Assembly: GCA_963169105.1 (NCBI GenBank)
Contig: OY720640.1
Location: 55,863,527 to 55,927,526 of the forward strand
Direction of reading: 5' to 3'
DNA from: Ceriagrion tenellum
Lineage: Eukaryota > Arthropoda > Insecta > Odonata > Coenagrionidae
DNA: 64,000 bases
The stretch's first letter is position 1, and every line of letters starts with the position of its first letter. Both the position numbers and the translations under genes were made by a program. Of this stretch, positions 22,439-33,646 are shown one piece after another. The notes beneath the pieces are model-generated. The model saw only the letters and a program-made list of their open reading frames with translations. It had not been told where the DNA came from and made no database searches.

Positions 22439-24594
22439 CATAGGTTCCCAACCTTTTTTGAGTCAGCGCCCACTCTTTCAGTCAATAATTTGATAGCGCC
22501 CCCCTTAGGTTAACTACATTGTACATGCTATATATTGAAAAACAAGAACAAATTTTTAATTTTCTTTAATCTTAAGATAATGAAATATTGAAGTATTGTT
22601 TACAGAACGATTAAAATGTTATTAATAATTAATATAATATTATTAATGAGACAGCTGAGCTTGATGCGATGAAACTAATTTATCAATATTTGGTGCCATT
22701 TTTGTCATTAATAACCTTAAGTCACCGCGTTCCACTATTGATAACATGTTTCTTTTCTTAGTTAATAGATTGGTCACCATGCTAAACCTTTCTGCTAAAT
22801 ATGAGGACAGAAAAGAAATGAAAAATTTCTTTACTGCAGCCCATAAGGCTGGATATAATATTGGAATTTGACGTTGAAGCCAAAATTCTTGATACCCATT
22901 TTTTAATTTAAATTTCAACTCTTCATTTGTTGACAATTCAATAAACTCCTCCTGCAGTGATAATTCTTTGATTTCTAAGTTAGAGGATGGTTCTATGACC
23001 CAATCTGGAATGACCATTTTGAGTAAATCCTCAAATCTAATTGTAAAGTCTTCTTTTAGTGCTTCCAAATGCTGGCAGTAAGCGAGAATGTCGTTATCAT
23101 TAGTTTCCATTGAAGAAAGATTTGGAAACTGATGAAATTGTGTTCTACCCAAATTTTGTTTGTACAAAGCAAGTTTTGACACAAATGCAGAGATAATTGC
23201 CTTGGCTTTGATCAAATTCAAATCATTTCCTTGCAGTTGTAGGTTTTTTCTGTCAAATAAGCAATATCGCTCTTACATTTCAATAAATTCACTCTTAATA
23301 AATCATCTTTGCTTTCAAAAAACTTAGTAATTGCTTCAAAGAGTTCAAAAAATCGTTTTAGACAAGTACCTTTTGACAGCCAACGAACTTCTGTGTGCAA
23401 TAGTAACCGATTAAAGTCTTCGTCGTTTTCATCACAAAGCTTTCTAAATAATCTATCATTGATAGCATTGCTTCTGATCCTGTTAACTGCAGTAATTACA
23501 TACTGTAGCGAGCGGTGAAGGCGATCACTAAGGTGTTTTGCTACCAAATGTTGTCGGTGAATTACACAATGCACGGCGACTACATTTGGTACCGCTCTTT
23601 TCAAATATGAAATAAAACCACGGTGACGTCCAACCATTGCCGGAGCGCCATCGGTAGCAACAGACAAGATTTATTCAGAGGAATTCCTTTTTCTTCAAAA
23701 TAGTGTTCCAAAACGCCAAAAACAGATTTTCCTTTAGTGTCCGTTTCTAACGTTCTTGCGAATGATAATTTTTGACAAATGCTTTCATTTTTTATGAAGC
23801 GAACGTGCACCAGAAGTAAAGACACGTTTTTTGGCAAAGTAGATTCATTAGGCTGTAATGAAAACTCGGTAGTCTTAAAAAAATCAGCTAGAGAACTCTC
23901 CACATCCTCGGACATTTCGTCTATTCGCCTCTGCACTGTATTATTACTCAGCGGAATTTTTAAAATTATATCAGACGGTGGCTTATGCAGCACGGTACGC
24001 AGAACTTCACTCAAAGCTGGAATTATCAATTCTTCGCCAATTGTGTGGTTTTCCCGATTTAGCAATGAGTAAGGAAATATTATATGACGCACGTAATCCA
24101 TCATTTTCTTCTTTTGATGCGGCCGAAAACATATCACCCAAAGTAGGACGTCTCGAATGTTGATCTCTGAGCATTTGAAAGTAAGATATATTTTTATATT
24201 TTTTCTCAGGATGTATTTTGCTCAAGTGCTCTTCTAATCGCGAAGGTTTCATAGCTTCATTGGAAAACACCTTGTGGCAAATTAGGCACATTGGTAATGT
24301 CTTGTTTGTGGGTGATTGAATGAAACCATATTTTAAATATTCGACATTGTATTGTCTACATTTTTTCTTTGGTTCCGACATGGATTTATCTGCGTCTAAG
24401 GCTGTAGCGTCAAAAGTTGAAGAATCGAAACAAAGATGTCAGTAATGCCGTCAGTGGCCATTAAATACGCCAACTGCTCAAGGGGGCGGCGGCTGGACCT
24501 CAACGCCCCCTCAATATGACTTGGGCACAGAACGCCCCCCTCAGACTTCTCAGCGCCCACCGGGGGGCGGTAGCGCCCCCGTTGGGAACCACTG
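22439..24594 (-). mobile_element. Complete hAT transposon (2156 bp) with 8-bp target duplication
   Basis: The element lies between identical ATATAGAG octamers at 22431-22438 and 24595-24602. Its termini, CATAGGTTCCCAACCT at the left and the reverse complement of GTTGGGAACCACTG at the right, are inverted repeats of the CANNGGTTCCCAAC hAT type. Subterminal GC-rich blocks (AGCGCCCAC, TAGCGCCCCC) repeat near both ends, as expected for transposase-binding sites. A single transposase gene on the minus strand fills the interior. It inserted right beside the TTAA element, its target duplication beginning with the last base of that element's TTAA. Confidence 0.93.
22643..24381 (-). pseudogene. hAT transposase, BED-finger/ZBED5-like, three frameshifts
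   Basis: Starting at ATG 24381 (MSEPKKKCRQYNVEYLKYGF), the protein has a BED-type zinc finger (MCLICHKVF...RLEEHLSKIHP, residues about 31-60). After a shift near 24040 it continues through TIGEELIIPALSEVLR, an RRIDEMSEDVE block and VLEHYFEEKGIPLNK. A second shift near 23660 leads into SVATDGAPAMVGRHRGF, VHCVIHRQHLVAK and HTEVRWLSKGTCL. A third at about 23221 precedes the C-terminal dimerisation region (FSMVTNLLTKKRNMLSIVER) and a stop at 22643. The blocks cover the whole length expected for this ZBED5/FAM200-like hAT branch, about 580 residues. The ends are intact and only frameshifts break it, which suggests fairly recent decay. Confidence 0.92.
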
Positions 24595-24602
24595 ATATAG
24601 AG

Positions 24603-26619
24603 TATAGGAAAGCAAACCCGTAATAGGAATCAATAAGTACCTTATAATTACGTAATAAAGCCTAAACACGAAGAAATAAATGAATAAACGTAGATAATTG
24701 CCACAGACACAAATAACTCATAAAGATAACCATAAAGTTGCGATTAGCTTCGAAAACCACGGTACTCTCCCAAAAGTTTTATCAACCGCGCCAGTTTTGC
24801 CCTAATACATAATTTCCCTCCCAAAACCTCTTTTAAAATAAGAAGTATCTCGTTCAGATATTATTCATTCTGATTTGATTTTTTTACTGAAATAAAAAAG
24901 TAATGAGCGCCACGATATTGAATTCATTTTGGCGAATGGACGGCCAACTTCTTAAAATTAGTATGGATTTTTCCACAACACTGGGAGCCACCAGCAACAT
25001 TACGTGAATCCTGTTTGAGAAACCACCGCAAAGACAACCGAGCGCCAATAAAAATTTCTAGGAAAATGAGAGAGCTAACTATGGTACACTTTAGGGATTA
25101 TTAGACCAGAAAAAATAATCAGCTAATGCACCTCAATATTAACTACCAATTATTTTTAATGATATGAAAACTGTTTATCGTTCGTTTTTTCACTTGGCGT
25201 CGTTTTTTTTCTTTTTATCAGTACGTCAACGCAAAAGAATTTTTATTTTAACCCATTTCAATTGGATGAAAATCACAATACATTTAATTGTATGAAGAAA
25301 AACACTAATCTTTTGTTGAACACCACATTTGCTAAAATTTATAATTTGCTGACCTAGCTAAGGCTTTTTATTAACCTAGACGACTCATAATAAAGGAGCA
25401 GATATCAGGAGGGAGGAGGTAAATATAATCATGGCGTCACTCATGATGGACCACACACAGTCCGGTTGATCACATAATGGTCGAGTACCAAAATATCTCC
25501 AAATAAATGTTTAAAATAAATTCTTCATCACAGTGAAACGTTAGATTGTATCAAACCGCCATGTAATCCCAATTCCTTTCCAGCTGCGCATTACATTGCA
25601 TAATCTTATGGATTTGGAACAAAATTTGAAACATTTCCGTGAAGGCTTCCGCGGAGTCTTTGTGATGAGGAGAATGGTTTTCCGGGTGTTCTCCACGTTT
25701 AATTATTTTTAAGGACAATATCTAATATATATTATTGGAAACGACCCTTCACAGAACGGACCAATCACGACACATCTCTACTCGAAGGCGCGAAGACAGA
25801 GTAACATAAAAGGACGGACCAAATCCTGCATCGACACTCCAGCGGACCTGAAGGAACCAGCTGGAAAGCTGGCGAAATATTGTCCTCAAAAATGGATAAA
25901 CACGGAGGAACACCCGAAAAACAATTCTCCTCAAAATTTGAACCATTTCACGGGTAACTAAAGTGGGCTTTGTGCGCATCATCCTGCCGTGACACATTTT
26001 CAGATTCTGAAATCCGTTCCCGACCATTCCTCTCCAATTACCGGACATTATCATCACCATCGAACTGACTAGCTTGCAAATAAGCTCTTCACCCCTACCC
26101 TCAACCCCTGCCGCAAGCTACGTTCAAATCCTGACCCTTTGTCCCCGACCTCTCCTTGCGCTCCTTCCTCCCATCCACCCCTAAGGCCATCATCACCGAT
26201 TCCGCCGATCAGACTTGCAGATGAGAGGAGGATGGACTGAGAACAGCGTGTAATCGCGTAAACATGCCGTCGGCAACGGGTAGACATTTTCCGCCGTGAT
26301 TTGACTTTACTTTCTCCTTCTCGTTTAGCTCCTCTAGCATCTCATTCTAAGGTCCGATTCTAGCTGTTACGTGTGGGGAGGGGATCCTATGAGGTAGGGT
26401 TGGGTAAAACGACCACCCTTGGTTAGAACAGGGAATAAGGGAAATACGAGATATGCGTTTCAAAATAAAGGGCCCGTCGGTAATAAAAGGAGAACAGTGA
26501 GGAAAATGTATTATTAAAAAAACCATTGTCATTTTCAGCACGTATTCTTAAATAAACAGAGCATGTACTCTATCAGAATGCAACGTTGTATTGTTGAAAC
26601 ATTTCTTCTGTGATTACGC
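24603..26619. other. Unassigned stretch
   Basis: About 2 kb without recognisable genes. The minus-strand frames at 25749-26060 and 26069-26287 are not similar to any family I know. CpG content is somewhat higher around 26080-26300. Confidence 0.4.
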
Positions 26620-26960
26620 ACAGTTGGCGGCGCGGAATCACTAGGTCACCGGAAAGGCGTGGGATGACGTCACGCGACGTTGACATTTCCACCTAATTGA
26701 TTCGCTTATTTGTGAATATGGGCTTAGTTTTCGTAATTCCAAGAAATAGTCACTCAATTTTCTTTGCAAAATCCTTTCCATTGTGAAAATCGGCCTGGTT
26801 TTCGTAATTTCAAGATACCGTTTAATTTTCCTTTTCCGGAGTACAATGTACAAGCGTGATATGGTTCTTCACGTTGAAATACATAAGATAAAACATATTA
26901 GAGAAGCAAAACCGTGTGGCGACATCAAGCTACCGAGATGCCCTTTTGAATGACGTACCT
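26620..26960. repeat. Dispersed repeat copy with an internal 71-bp duplication
   Basis: Two adjacent blocks at about 26711-26763 and 26782-26832 share TGTGAA-AT-GGC-T-GTTTTCGTAATT and TCAATTTTC-type words at a period of about 71. Blocks TTGGCGGC, TGACGTCAC and, further on, CTTCACGTTGAAA, ACCGTG-GGCGAC and CGAGATGC recur in the same order at about 62860-63095. The two regions look like diverged copies of one dispersed repeat whose nature I cannot tell. Confidence 0.45.
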
Positions 26961-29399
26961 TTTTCAACTTTGTATGCCCAATAAGGTTGACGCATTCATG
27001 TATAGATTAAATATTTGAGTGTTTGGGTACACTTTTAGCCAATTACGCGGCTTGAATATGATAAAGAAATTATACCCGTGCTCCCCAATGCCAAAAATGA
27101 AAAACGTATGCGCGATTTAAAATACATCGATATTCCCTTCAGTTTTCTACCAATACACTATTTCACTCCAAACTCGATTGGTCTCGCGACACACGCTCCT
27201 TTAAATCTTCCACATTTGATTCCACCAATCGAGCTGTTAGCAAGTTTCGTAGTGTAAATCGAGACATTTATCACTCGTGCGAAATTAGTACTCTATCGGA
27301 TCCGATCGGGTTGAGTTAGGGCGTTGGCTACGAGATACACAGGCCTTAAAACCAAAATTTCGATCATCATCCATCTATAAAAAGGACCCAATATTTTAAT
27401 GCTCCTACGGTGTTCACAAAAATGAAATAGAAGTCGATTATGACCAGGAAGACTTGGTTAGTATCCTACACGAATAAATGGGATAATGAATAGCAACTGA
27501 ACCCTGCAGAAATTCTTAAACCGTCGGAAAGCGATGTAACCACAGCACTAGGACATGAAATCCAGGAACACCTATTCCAGGTGCAAACATTAGCTTGGCG
27601 ATTAACATGGATCCTCAAAGCCTCTCAAATGAATCGTGCTATACCTGGAAAATAATTAGACCGTAGCGCGGAGGATCACTAAAATGTTTTACAGTTTACA
27701 AAACAAAATGTAGCAAATGACTAGTACTGTTGCCAACAAGAACTTGAACCTCCTCTTGAACTCGAAAATCTCAAGGCAAATAACAGCAAACGTAAAATTT
27801 GATTACTTCTTTTACCACTTTTTATCAAATCGCTTCTTTATCCTATCCAATGTAGTGTACGGCCATTTGTCAAATAAGAATGTGAGGGACGCACAGTTAA
27901 ACCTACTTCACAAGTTTTTCCCAGTAACTGCCTAAATTGTCTCGCAACAATAACGCAAATGCTTTCCAAAGTGCACACATGTTTTAATAAAGTTAAAATG
28001 GCCTTAAAATGCTGTGTATAATTATAAATAACTGCCCATCTTTATTGACATCGCCGTAAGATGACCATAGGAATTAACACCATATATTTTCAATCCTCTT
28101 AACCGACTCCTCGGAATCTACCAGCTTCCCCTATTCTCCTCCATAGTTTACACTTCCTCATTTGTGTTCTACACCACCCATACCTTTCCCACCCTTTCTC
28201 ACGCCCGCATCTCTAAAACATTTACAACTGTTCTCATGATGATAAATTAAAACATTTGTACAATTTTCATACTTATTTCACACTTTACCTCGCATAATTG
28301 TAAACTGTTTATTATTTGCATAGCAAAATTTCTACGTAAAAATGTATTGTTTCATACAATCTTGCGCCAATCGTCTTTGCCATTTATACTTTCTATTTTT
28401 GCTCACTCACTCGTATAACTATGTAAGTATATTATTCTTTTTTGTTCTTGAGAGGCATGATTCCAGAACACTTAATAAATATTCCATTCTATATTCTATT
28501 TCAATATCGACCGAACTTTCAACACAAAAATTTCATTATTTAAGGAATAACCTCGACAAATATGTTGAAACCTTGGTCGGTCAATAAAATACTAGTAAAA
28601 ATAGTACGGAGTTCCATTTTTCATCATCAAAGTTAGATATTTTCACAGTTACTACCTACTTCACAAGTTTCATTCAAGTGACTTTGACATTCAAATTTCA
28701 TTTCATTCAAGTGACACCTCAACCTACTTCTAGTAGATCTGTTCTCGTCTCCAGTCCACAATGCAGCTCATAAGATGTCTTGCTTAATAAGCCACTATCG
28801 TGGAGGTAAGCCACTTTTGAAATCATGACGAAAGAAGAATCATGGCGAAAAAAGCACACATTTCTATGGTATGCTTTGCGTGCCAAGCCATTTTGGCATG
28901 TTCTGCCGTAATATCAGCACCATTCTGGCTTCGTTTTTCTATTGACAGCGGTTAGGGGGGGAACAAATTCGTGGGAATTCCCGGTAACCGTTTGCGGAAG
29001 TTAATTTATTTTTTGCAAATATTTAACACGCAAATACTGTTAATATACGAATAAAAAAGACAAGCTCCATCTTATACGAAATAATATAACGGATAACCAT
29101 ATCTGAAATTCGTTTTTCGTTACTGTAAAAAATGCGGGACATTTTTGTGGCAGAAAAACGTGCAAAAATAATTTTTAAAATATTCAAAAGAGTGATTTCC
29201 AAAACATTCAAAAGTTTCACTTCGCTTTGGCTCTCATATACAGCGCCGTTTCGATTATATTTCCTACATTCGTGGTTCATTATGTATACAATAAGATTTT
29301 ACTATTGCGTTTCAGAGGCTACGGACCTTGGGAACTAGGTATTGTGGAAATACCCTGTTATAGCTGGGGGAAGATTTTCCAGCTTTTTACGTCGAAAAA
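26961..29399. other. Unassigned AT-rich stretch
   Basis: No gene, RNA or transposon terminus supported. Small open frames at 27717-27935, 28342-28587 and 29023-29469 have no motifs. A short direct repeat (CATTCAAGTGACA/TT, about 28673-28709) is present. Confidence 0.4.
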
Positions 29400-29600
29400 A
29401 GGGCGAAAAATGAAGAAAGCGAGCCCTCCTCAAAAGCGGAAGCCGTTCACGGATGAGGAAGAGCTTTAGTACCCGAGGAAGAGTGCCCACTACATCCAAC
29501 CGGGCTAGGAGAGATCACTCTCCTTCGCGCTTCGTCGAGTCCAACGTGATACAATACTGCCGCTCTATATGGAGAACGGATGCGTGAAGCAGAGGGGGAA
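29400..29600 (+). repeat. Dispersed repeat with KRKPFTDEEE micro-frame, copy 1
   Basis: This stretch parallels 32028-32240: an open frame ending in KRKPFTDEEEL and a stop (frame through 29469), then CATCCAA, GAGATCACTCTCC, CGTCGAGTC-AACG-GAT and ACTGCCG in the same order. The GGAAGCCGTTCACGGATGAG block is identical in both copies. The encoded end resembles the start of a Myb/SANT-like DNA-binding segment, which some DNA transposons (Harbinger group) use, but the similarity is too short to name it. Confidence 0.45.
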
Positions 29601-30353
29601 AAGAGAATTTTTACGATATTCCGAAGTAACATATCCAAAAAACTGTTTTCCGGAAGTTCGAATGAAATATCTGTACCAATAAAAATCAATGAATTTGGAC
29701 CCATCATTAAGAAAAATGCCGTCTCTCTAACGATACCAGAGTGTCAGCAACAGACCGCACTCCTTTCCGGGTCACTGTATAACAAATGATCTAACGAAAA
29801 ATAAATTTGAAATTTCCACGGCGATGTTTGAAAACAAAATCCATTATCTGCTCGCAAATACCTATACGAATTGGCAGCTGAGTAAGATTTCAAACATTTT
29901 ATCTTTCCTCGTATTCTCGCAGAAACCATTTAGTCAAAATGTTGAGTTGTTTTTAGAATTGTGATGTTCACTCTATCCTGAATATCTCAAGAATTGACCT
30001 TGAAAGAGGAGGGATGATGAAATCAAAATCAAACTGTCCAACTGATATAAAAAAATTCAAATATAGACATCTTATATGGCTTGGGAAAAATCTCGCTCAA
30101 ACTACCTTGAGAAGTGAATTTACCTGGGAAATATTGGAAGCCATAATAGCGTTGTAAGGATTTAGTAATTAATTAGCAATAGCATTTTCCTTGTTTAACG
30201 GGGATGCAGTCGTCTAAGGACTGCAATGTGTATGTATAGCAAGTACTCTAGTTGCTTTTCAAAGAATAACATACTTAGACCTTTTACGGGCTCGCATCTC
30301 CATACCTTCTAGCAAAATAAAGCACAAGCTGCGTGAGATTTTTAAAAGACTAT

Positions 30354-30780
30354 TTTCATTTCTGCATTTAAAAAAATATTGTGACGTGTTATTAGCTGCA
30401 AACTCCCGCGTTAACCTCTTCTTTTATTCGAACGCTTCGCTTGCTCGAACAATAAAAAGATCTTTGATATTCTTTCCCTTAATGAGATTTGTGGCAAAGG
30501 ACGGAAAACATTTTCACTCAACGATTAATTTATTTCTGCATAAAAACAACATCGTGACGTATTATTTCCGGAAACCTCCTGCGTTAGCCTATTCATTGAT
30601 TTGAACCCTTCGCTTTCTCTAACAATAAAAGAATCTTTTATTTTCTTTCATTCTTGTGATATTTGCACCAGACAACGGAAAGAATTTTCACTATCACCAC
30701 TTTCAAATCAACTTAATTTCTGCAAGACAGGAAGTATCATACACAGTTTACAACGCAATTACGTCAAGTAGATCGCAATT
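30354..30780. repeat. Diverged tandem repeat, about 174-184 bp period
   Basis: Two full units and part of a third are seen. Shared words include TTTCTGCA (30360, 30534, 30718), GTGACGT (30381, 30554), CGCTT-GCTTTCT/CGCTTGCTCGAACAATAAAA, AGATTT/ATATTTG with GACGGAAA, and TTTTCACT. The units differ at many positions, so the duplication is old. No coding content. Confidence 0.7.
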
Positions 30781-30986
30781 CTCGATTATTGTATACGATT
30801 CTCTACATCAATATTTATTCGTTTCCATGGATAAACAATGGCACTGACTTTTAAAGGTTTCTGTTCATTCCCAGCATGCTCCTAATGCATGAGGCCCATG
30901 GCGAGAGAGTAAGTCAAAACAAATAATAAATTCACCTTCACAAACGAAATGTTTGTAGGCTTCAATTTTTGAAAGGTATCCATTAC

Positions 30987-31133
30987 AGAGAAAAAAAATA
31001 ACTTTAGTATCTCCACTTCAGAGAATTTATCATCACGACCCGGGTTCGGGCACTTTGTGTCCTCTTCAGATGTGCACAAAACCGGGTCGTGATAATAAAG
31101 TCTCTAAAGTGGAGATGCCGAAGTTTTTTTATT
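30987..31133. mobile_element. Penelope-like element end, inverted-repeat remnant
   Basis: Two inverted arms, about 30987-31046 and 31080-31133, share TCTCCACTT, ATCACGACCCGG and an outer AACTT block. On the minus strand the centre reads CTGAAGA (31069-31063), then CCCGAACCCGGGTCGTG. This matches the hammerhead-bearing end of Penelope-like elements at 34.34 kb but lacks one A of the GAAA box. The arrangement of inverted terminal repeats around a very short centre is a known PLE configuration. There is no coding part. Confidence 0.65.
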
Positions 31134-31614
31134 TGCCCGTAAATTACACCTTCATGCACGTCTAAAAAAGTATCCTTTTACTGATCTCAACCGATGACTG
31201 CCTGACATGTCTCAACCATAAAAAAGGAAAGATATACAGAAAATATACTGATTATTCGACGCACATGTTTTAAAAAAATACTTTTCCAATCATAGGAGCC
31301 CACTGCCGCGCCATTTCCAATGCATTACTTCTTCTGACAACAAATATTGCAGTAATTTCCTTATTCTTCAAAACATGAAATGCTCAAGTACTTATATCAT
31401 GTGTAAAAACATAAAATGGTTAAGTATTTATATTTTAATTTACTCTATTTCGTTGGAGAAGTTGCTTCTAATAAACGGTTTCCCACGAAAGTGTCATTTG
31501 TACCGGACAGAAAAATGGTGCTTTCCCCCAATTTTACCCCATTTTCGCAATAGACACCATGTAACTTCAAGTTCAATTGGAGAATCAAGTATTGAAGAGA
31601 TGTAGGAGGGGTAG

Positions 31615-31684
31615 CAGGTGCTCACTGGCAAGTGAGTGAGCACCTGAAGATGATGCCAGGCATCGAAATCCGGATTGTGCAATA
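31615..31684 (+). ncRNA. Candidate type I hammerhead ribozyme (PLE-derived)
   Basis: The conserved core boxes are in place: CTGAAGA at 31644-31650 (C3 U4 G5 A6 N7 G8 A9) and GAAA at 31665-31668. Helix II is GATGC/GCATC (31652-31656 and 31660-31664) around CAG. The helix III strand ATCCGGAT (31668-31675) is self-complementary, which suits a dimer. U at 31676 would be the cleavage-site H17. Helix I pairs GCAC (31640-31643) with GTGC (31677-31680). One U at 31651 sits between A9 and helix II, as in the other copies of this window. Just upstream, 31615-31626 pairs with 31635-31646 as a 12-bp hairpin, which would compete with helix I. Confidence 0.65.
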
Positions 31685-32027
31685 ATTTGATCTGTAAACT
31701 GACAAGTGGAGTGTAAAAATTATTTTTACTAATTACTATGTATTATATAGTCATTTGTATGAAACAAAGAACAAGTTTTCTTGTGAGTAGCCATTTTTTG
31801 AGTAAATTGGCATTATTTCCTTCAACGGAGGACCACTACTAAGTCTTAAGAGATTTTAACGCTTCATTTGAATACCTGAAACCGATTTATTTTTTTCCCA
31901 TCTCAGTGAAATCCGAACACTATTCAAAAAAATCTGCAATGAAAAAGGTACGGAAAAGATCGGAAGTACAGGAGGAAATTTTTATCCTAACCCTCTCCAA
32001 ACGTCGACACACTTTTTCCGGAAAAAA

Positions 32028-32240
32028 TGGACAGCGAAAAAAATGAGGAAGGCGTGCCCCACTCGAGGATTAAGAGGAAGCCGTTCACGGATGAGGAAGA
32101 GGAGTAGGTAAGTACCGACCCAAAGAGGATCGAACGTCCATTGCATCCAAGCATGCTTGGAGATCACTCTCCGCTCTGCGCTCCGTCGAGTCTCAACGCG
32201 ATGACGCGAGACTGCCGCACGCCAACGGTGAAGAGCGCAG
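32028..32240 (+). repeat. Dispersed repeat with KRKPFTDEEE micro-frame, copy 2
   Basis: An ATG at 32028 opens a 26-codon frame MDSEKNEEGVPHSRI followed by KRKPFTDEEEE and TAG, directly followed by GTAAGTA, a consensus-like 5' splice site. The downstream blocks match copy 1 at 29400-29600. The donor is degenerate in copy 1. An acidic start, a basic-aromatic stretch and a splice donor could be a first exon of a transposon gene encoding a Myb/SANT-like protein. The rest of such a gene is not visible nearby. Confidence 0.45.
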
Positions 32241-33646
32241 GGGTAAAGCTAAGGAAAGAGCTGGAGATATATCCTGCGAATATTGACGAATCAAACAATT
32301 TTCAGAGACGGGGTGGAATGGGAGCTGCGCTCAAAACGGACCAAATCGTACGGAAAGGACGACGACTGCTCTCGCATATGGGCTCATATGCCTAGCTCGC
32401 TTTCTTCATCCCTCAAACTCTATGTACCTCCCCAGACACATATATGTATATACACGCACGCGCTTACAAAGTGAGACTTCTCTATCGCAGAGAGCTCTTC
32501 TCTTCTTCTCTCTTTTCTCATCCTTCCGCCATCCCAGCCCTTCCCGATCGCCATCTTCGGTCAGGCAAGCCTTCTCCTTCCTCCTCAAACCACCCGCACA
32601 GTGGGGCGCACACAAAAAGATTTTCCCCTACCTTCCGGCGAGAAAAATATAATTTTTTTATTTATTTCGCCAAAAAAAAACACCCACACCCCTCGTCCCA
32701 ACACATCACCCTCTTTCCAGTGCTTATCTGTTTTCCTCTCACGCACAAAAAAAGCTACGGCCGCCGCCAACTCGACAACATCTCCCCAAGTCCCACGAAA
32801 CCTACTTTCCTTTCGTCACTCTTTAAAGCCACGAATTTGTCACAGAGGAGACGCAATTTTGCAAAATAAAAAATAACAAGGGCCCAAAACTGAACCTTAC
32901 TTTATGACTTTTCTAAAAAAAATACAGTGCGAGTGTAATGCCATCACAGATTCAATGCAAAAATCAAAGTATCACTAGCTTTGAGTTGATGTAAAAGTTC
33001 GTAGAGGTTTTAGGCTTTGCAAACATGGTCTGACGACTTCTTCAACTCCAAATAAGCAGATTTCTCCAAACATAAAATCGAGAAACTACCCTAGCGTCCA
33101 GAGAGAGCTTACATTAAAGAGGAGAATAAAATGCTGAATTATTCCTGCAAGACGTTCATCGTATAGAAAATTTGTAATCATAGCAAAAAAAAACGCTGAA
33201 AACTTATGAATCAACCTAATATATGTCTACGTAAAGTCTATATGCGTGGGTGGATAAACGATTGAAACAAATTTCGAAATATATTACGAACCTGAACTGA
33301 ATCGATTTGCTGAAATATTTTTCAAAACCTTATCGAAATGAAACATCTCCTAGCTAATATAGAATTCAAATATAATGAAAACATCCCCATCCTCTCCGTC
33401 TTTCCAGGATCCACGAAATACACCGCTTCTTTTAGACACTCGTAACAACACGAATCTTCCGCATAGCTGAAACAATCTTACAAAAGATACATAAAAATGT
33501 ATCTTCCTGAATCATGCTTGATGACAAACCACGGAGGTAACAGAATAAGCCGCTTGCTTTCACGATCTAATTCATTGCCATTAACCTTAGAAAACTGGTT
33601 CCCTTATTGAGGAAAGATCTAAGACTTTCCCGGCGTACGATGTCGT
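32241..33646. other. Unassigned stretch, C-rich then AT-rich
   Basis: Positions 32400-32870 have a pyrimidine- and C-rich plus strand (TCTTCTTCTCTC, CCCACACCCC) that opens overlapping proline/serine-rich frames on both strands. These are composition artefacts. The rest is AT-rich with no recognisable gene. Confidence 0.4.

Noticed and set aside
31034..31076. Fourth hammerhead in the fold-back at 31.0 kb
   Set aside because: CTGAAGA is present on the minus strand but GAAA has lost one A, so the catalytic core is broken; kept only as a PLE remnant.
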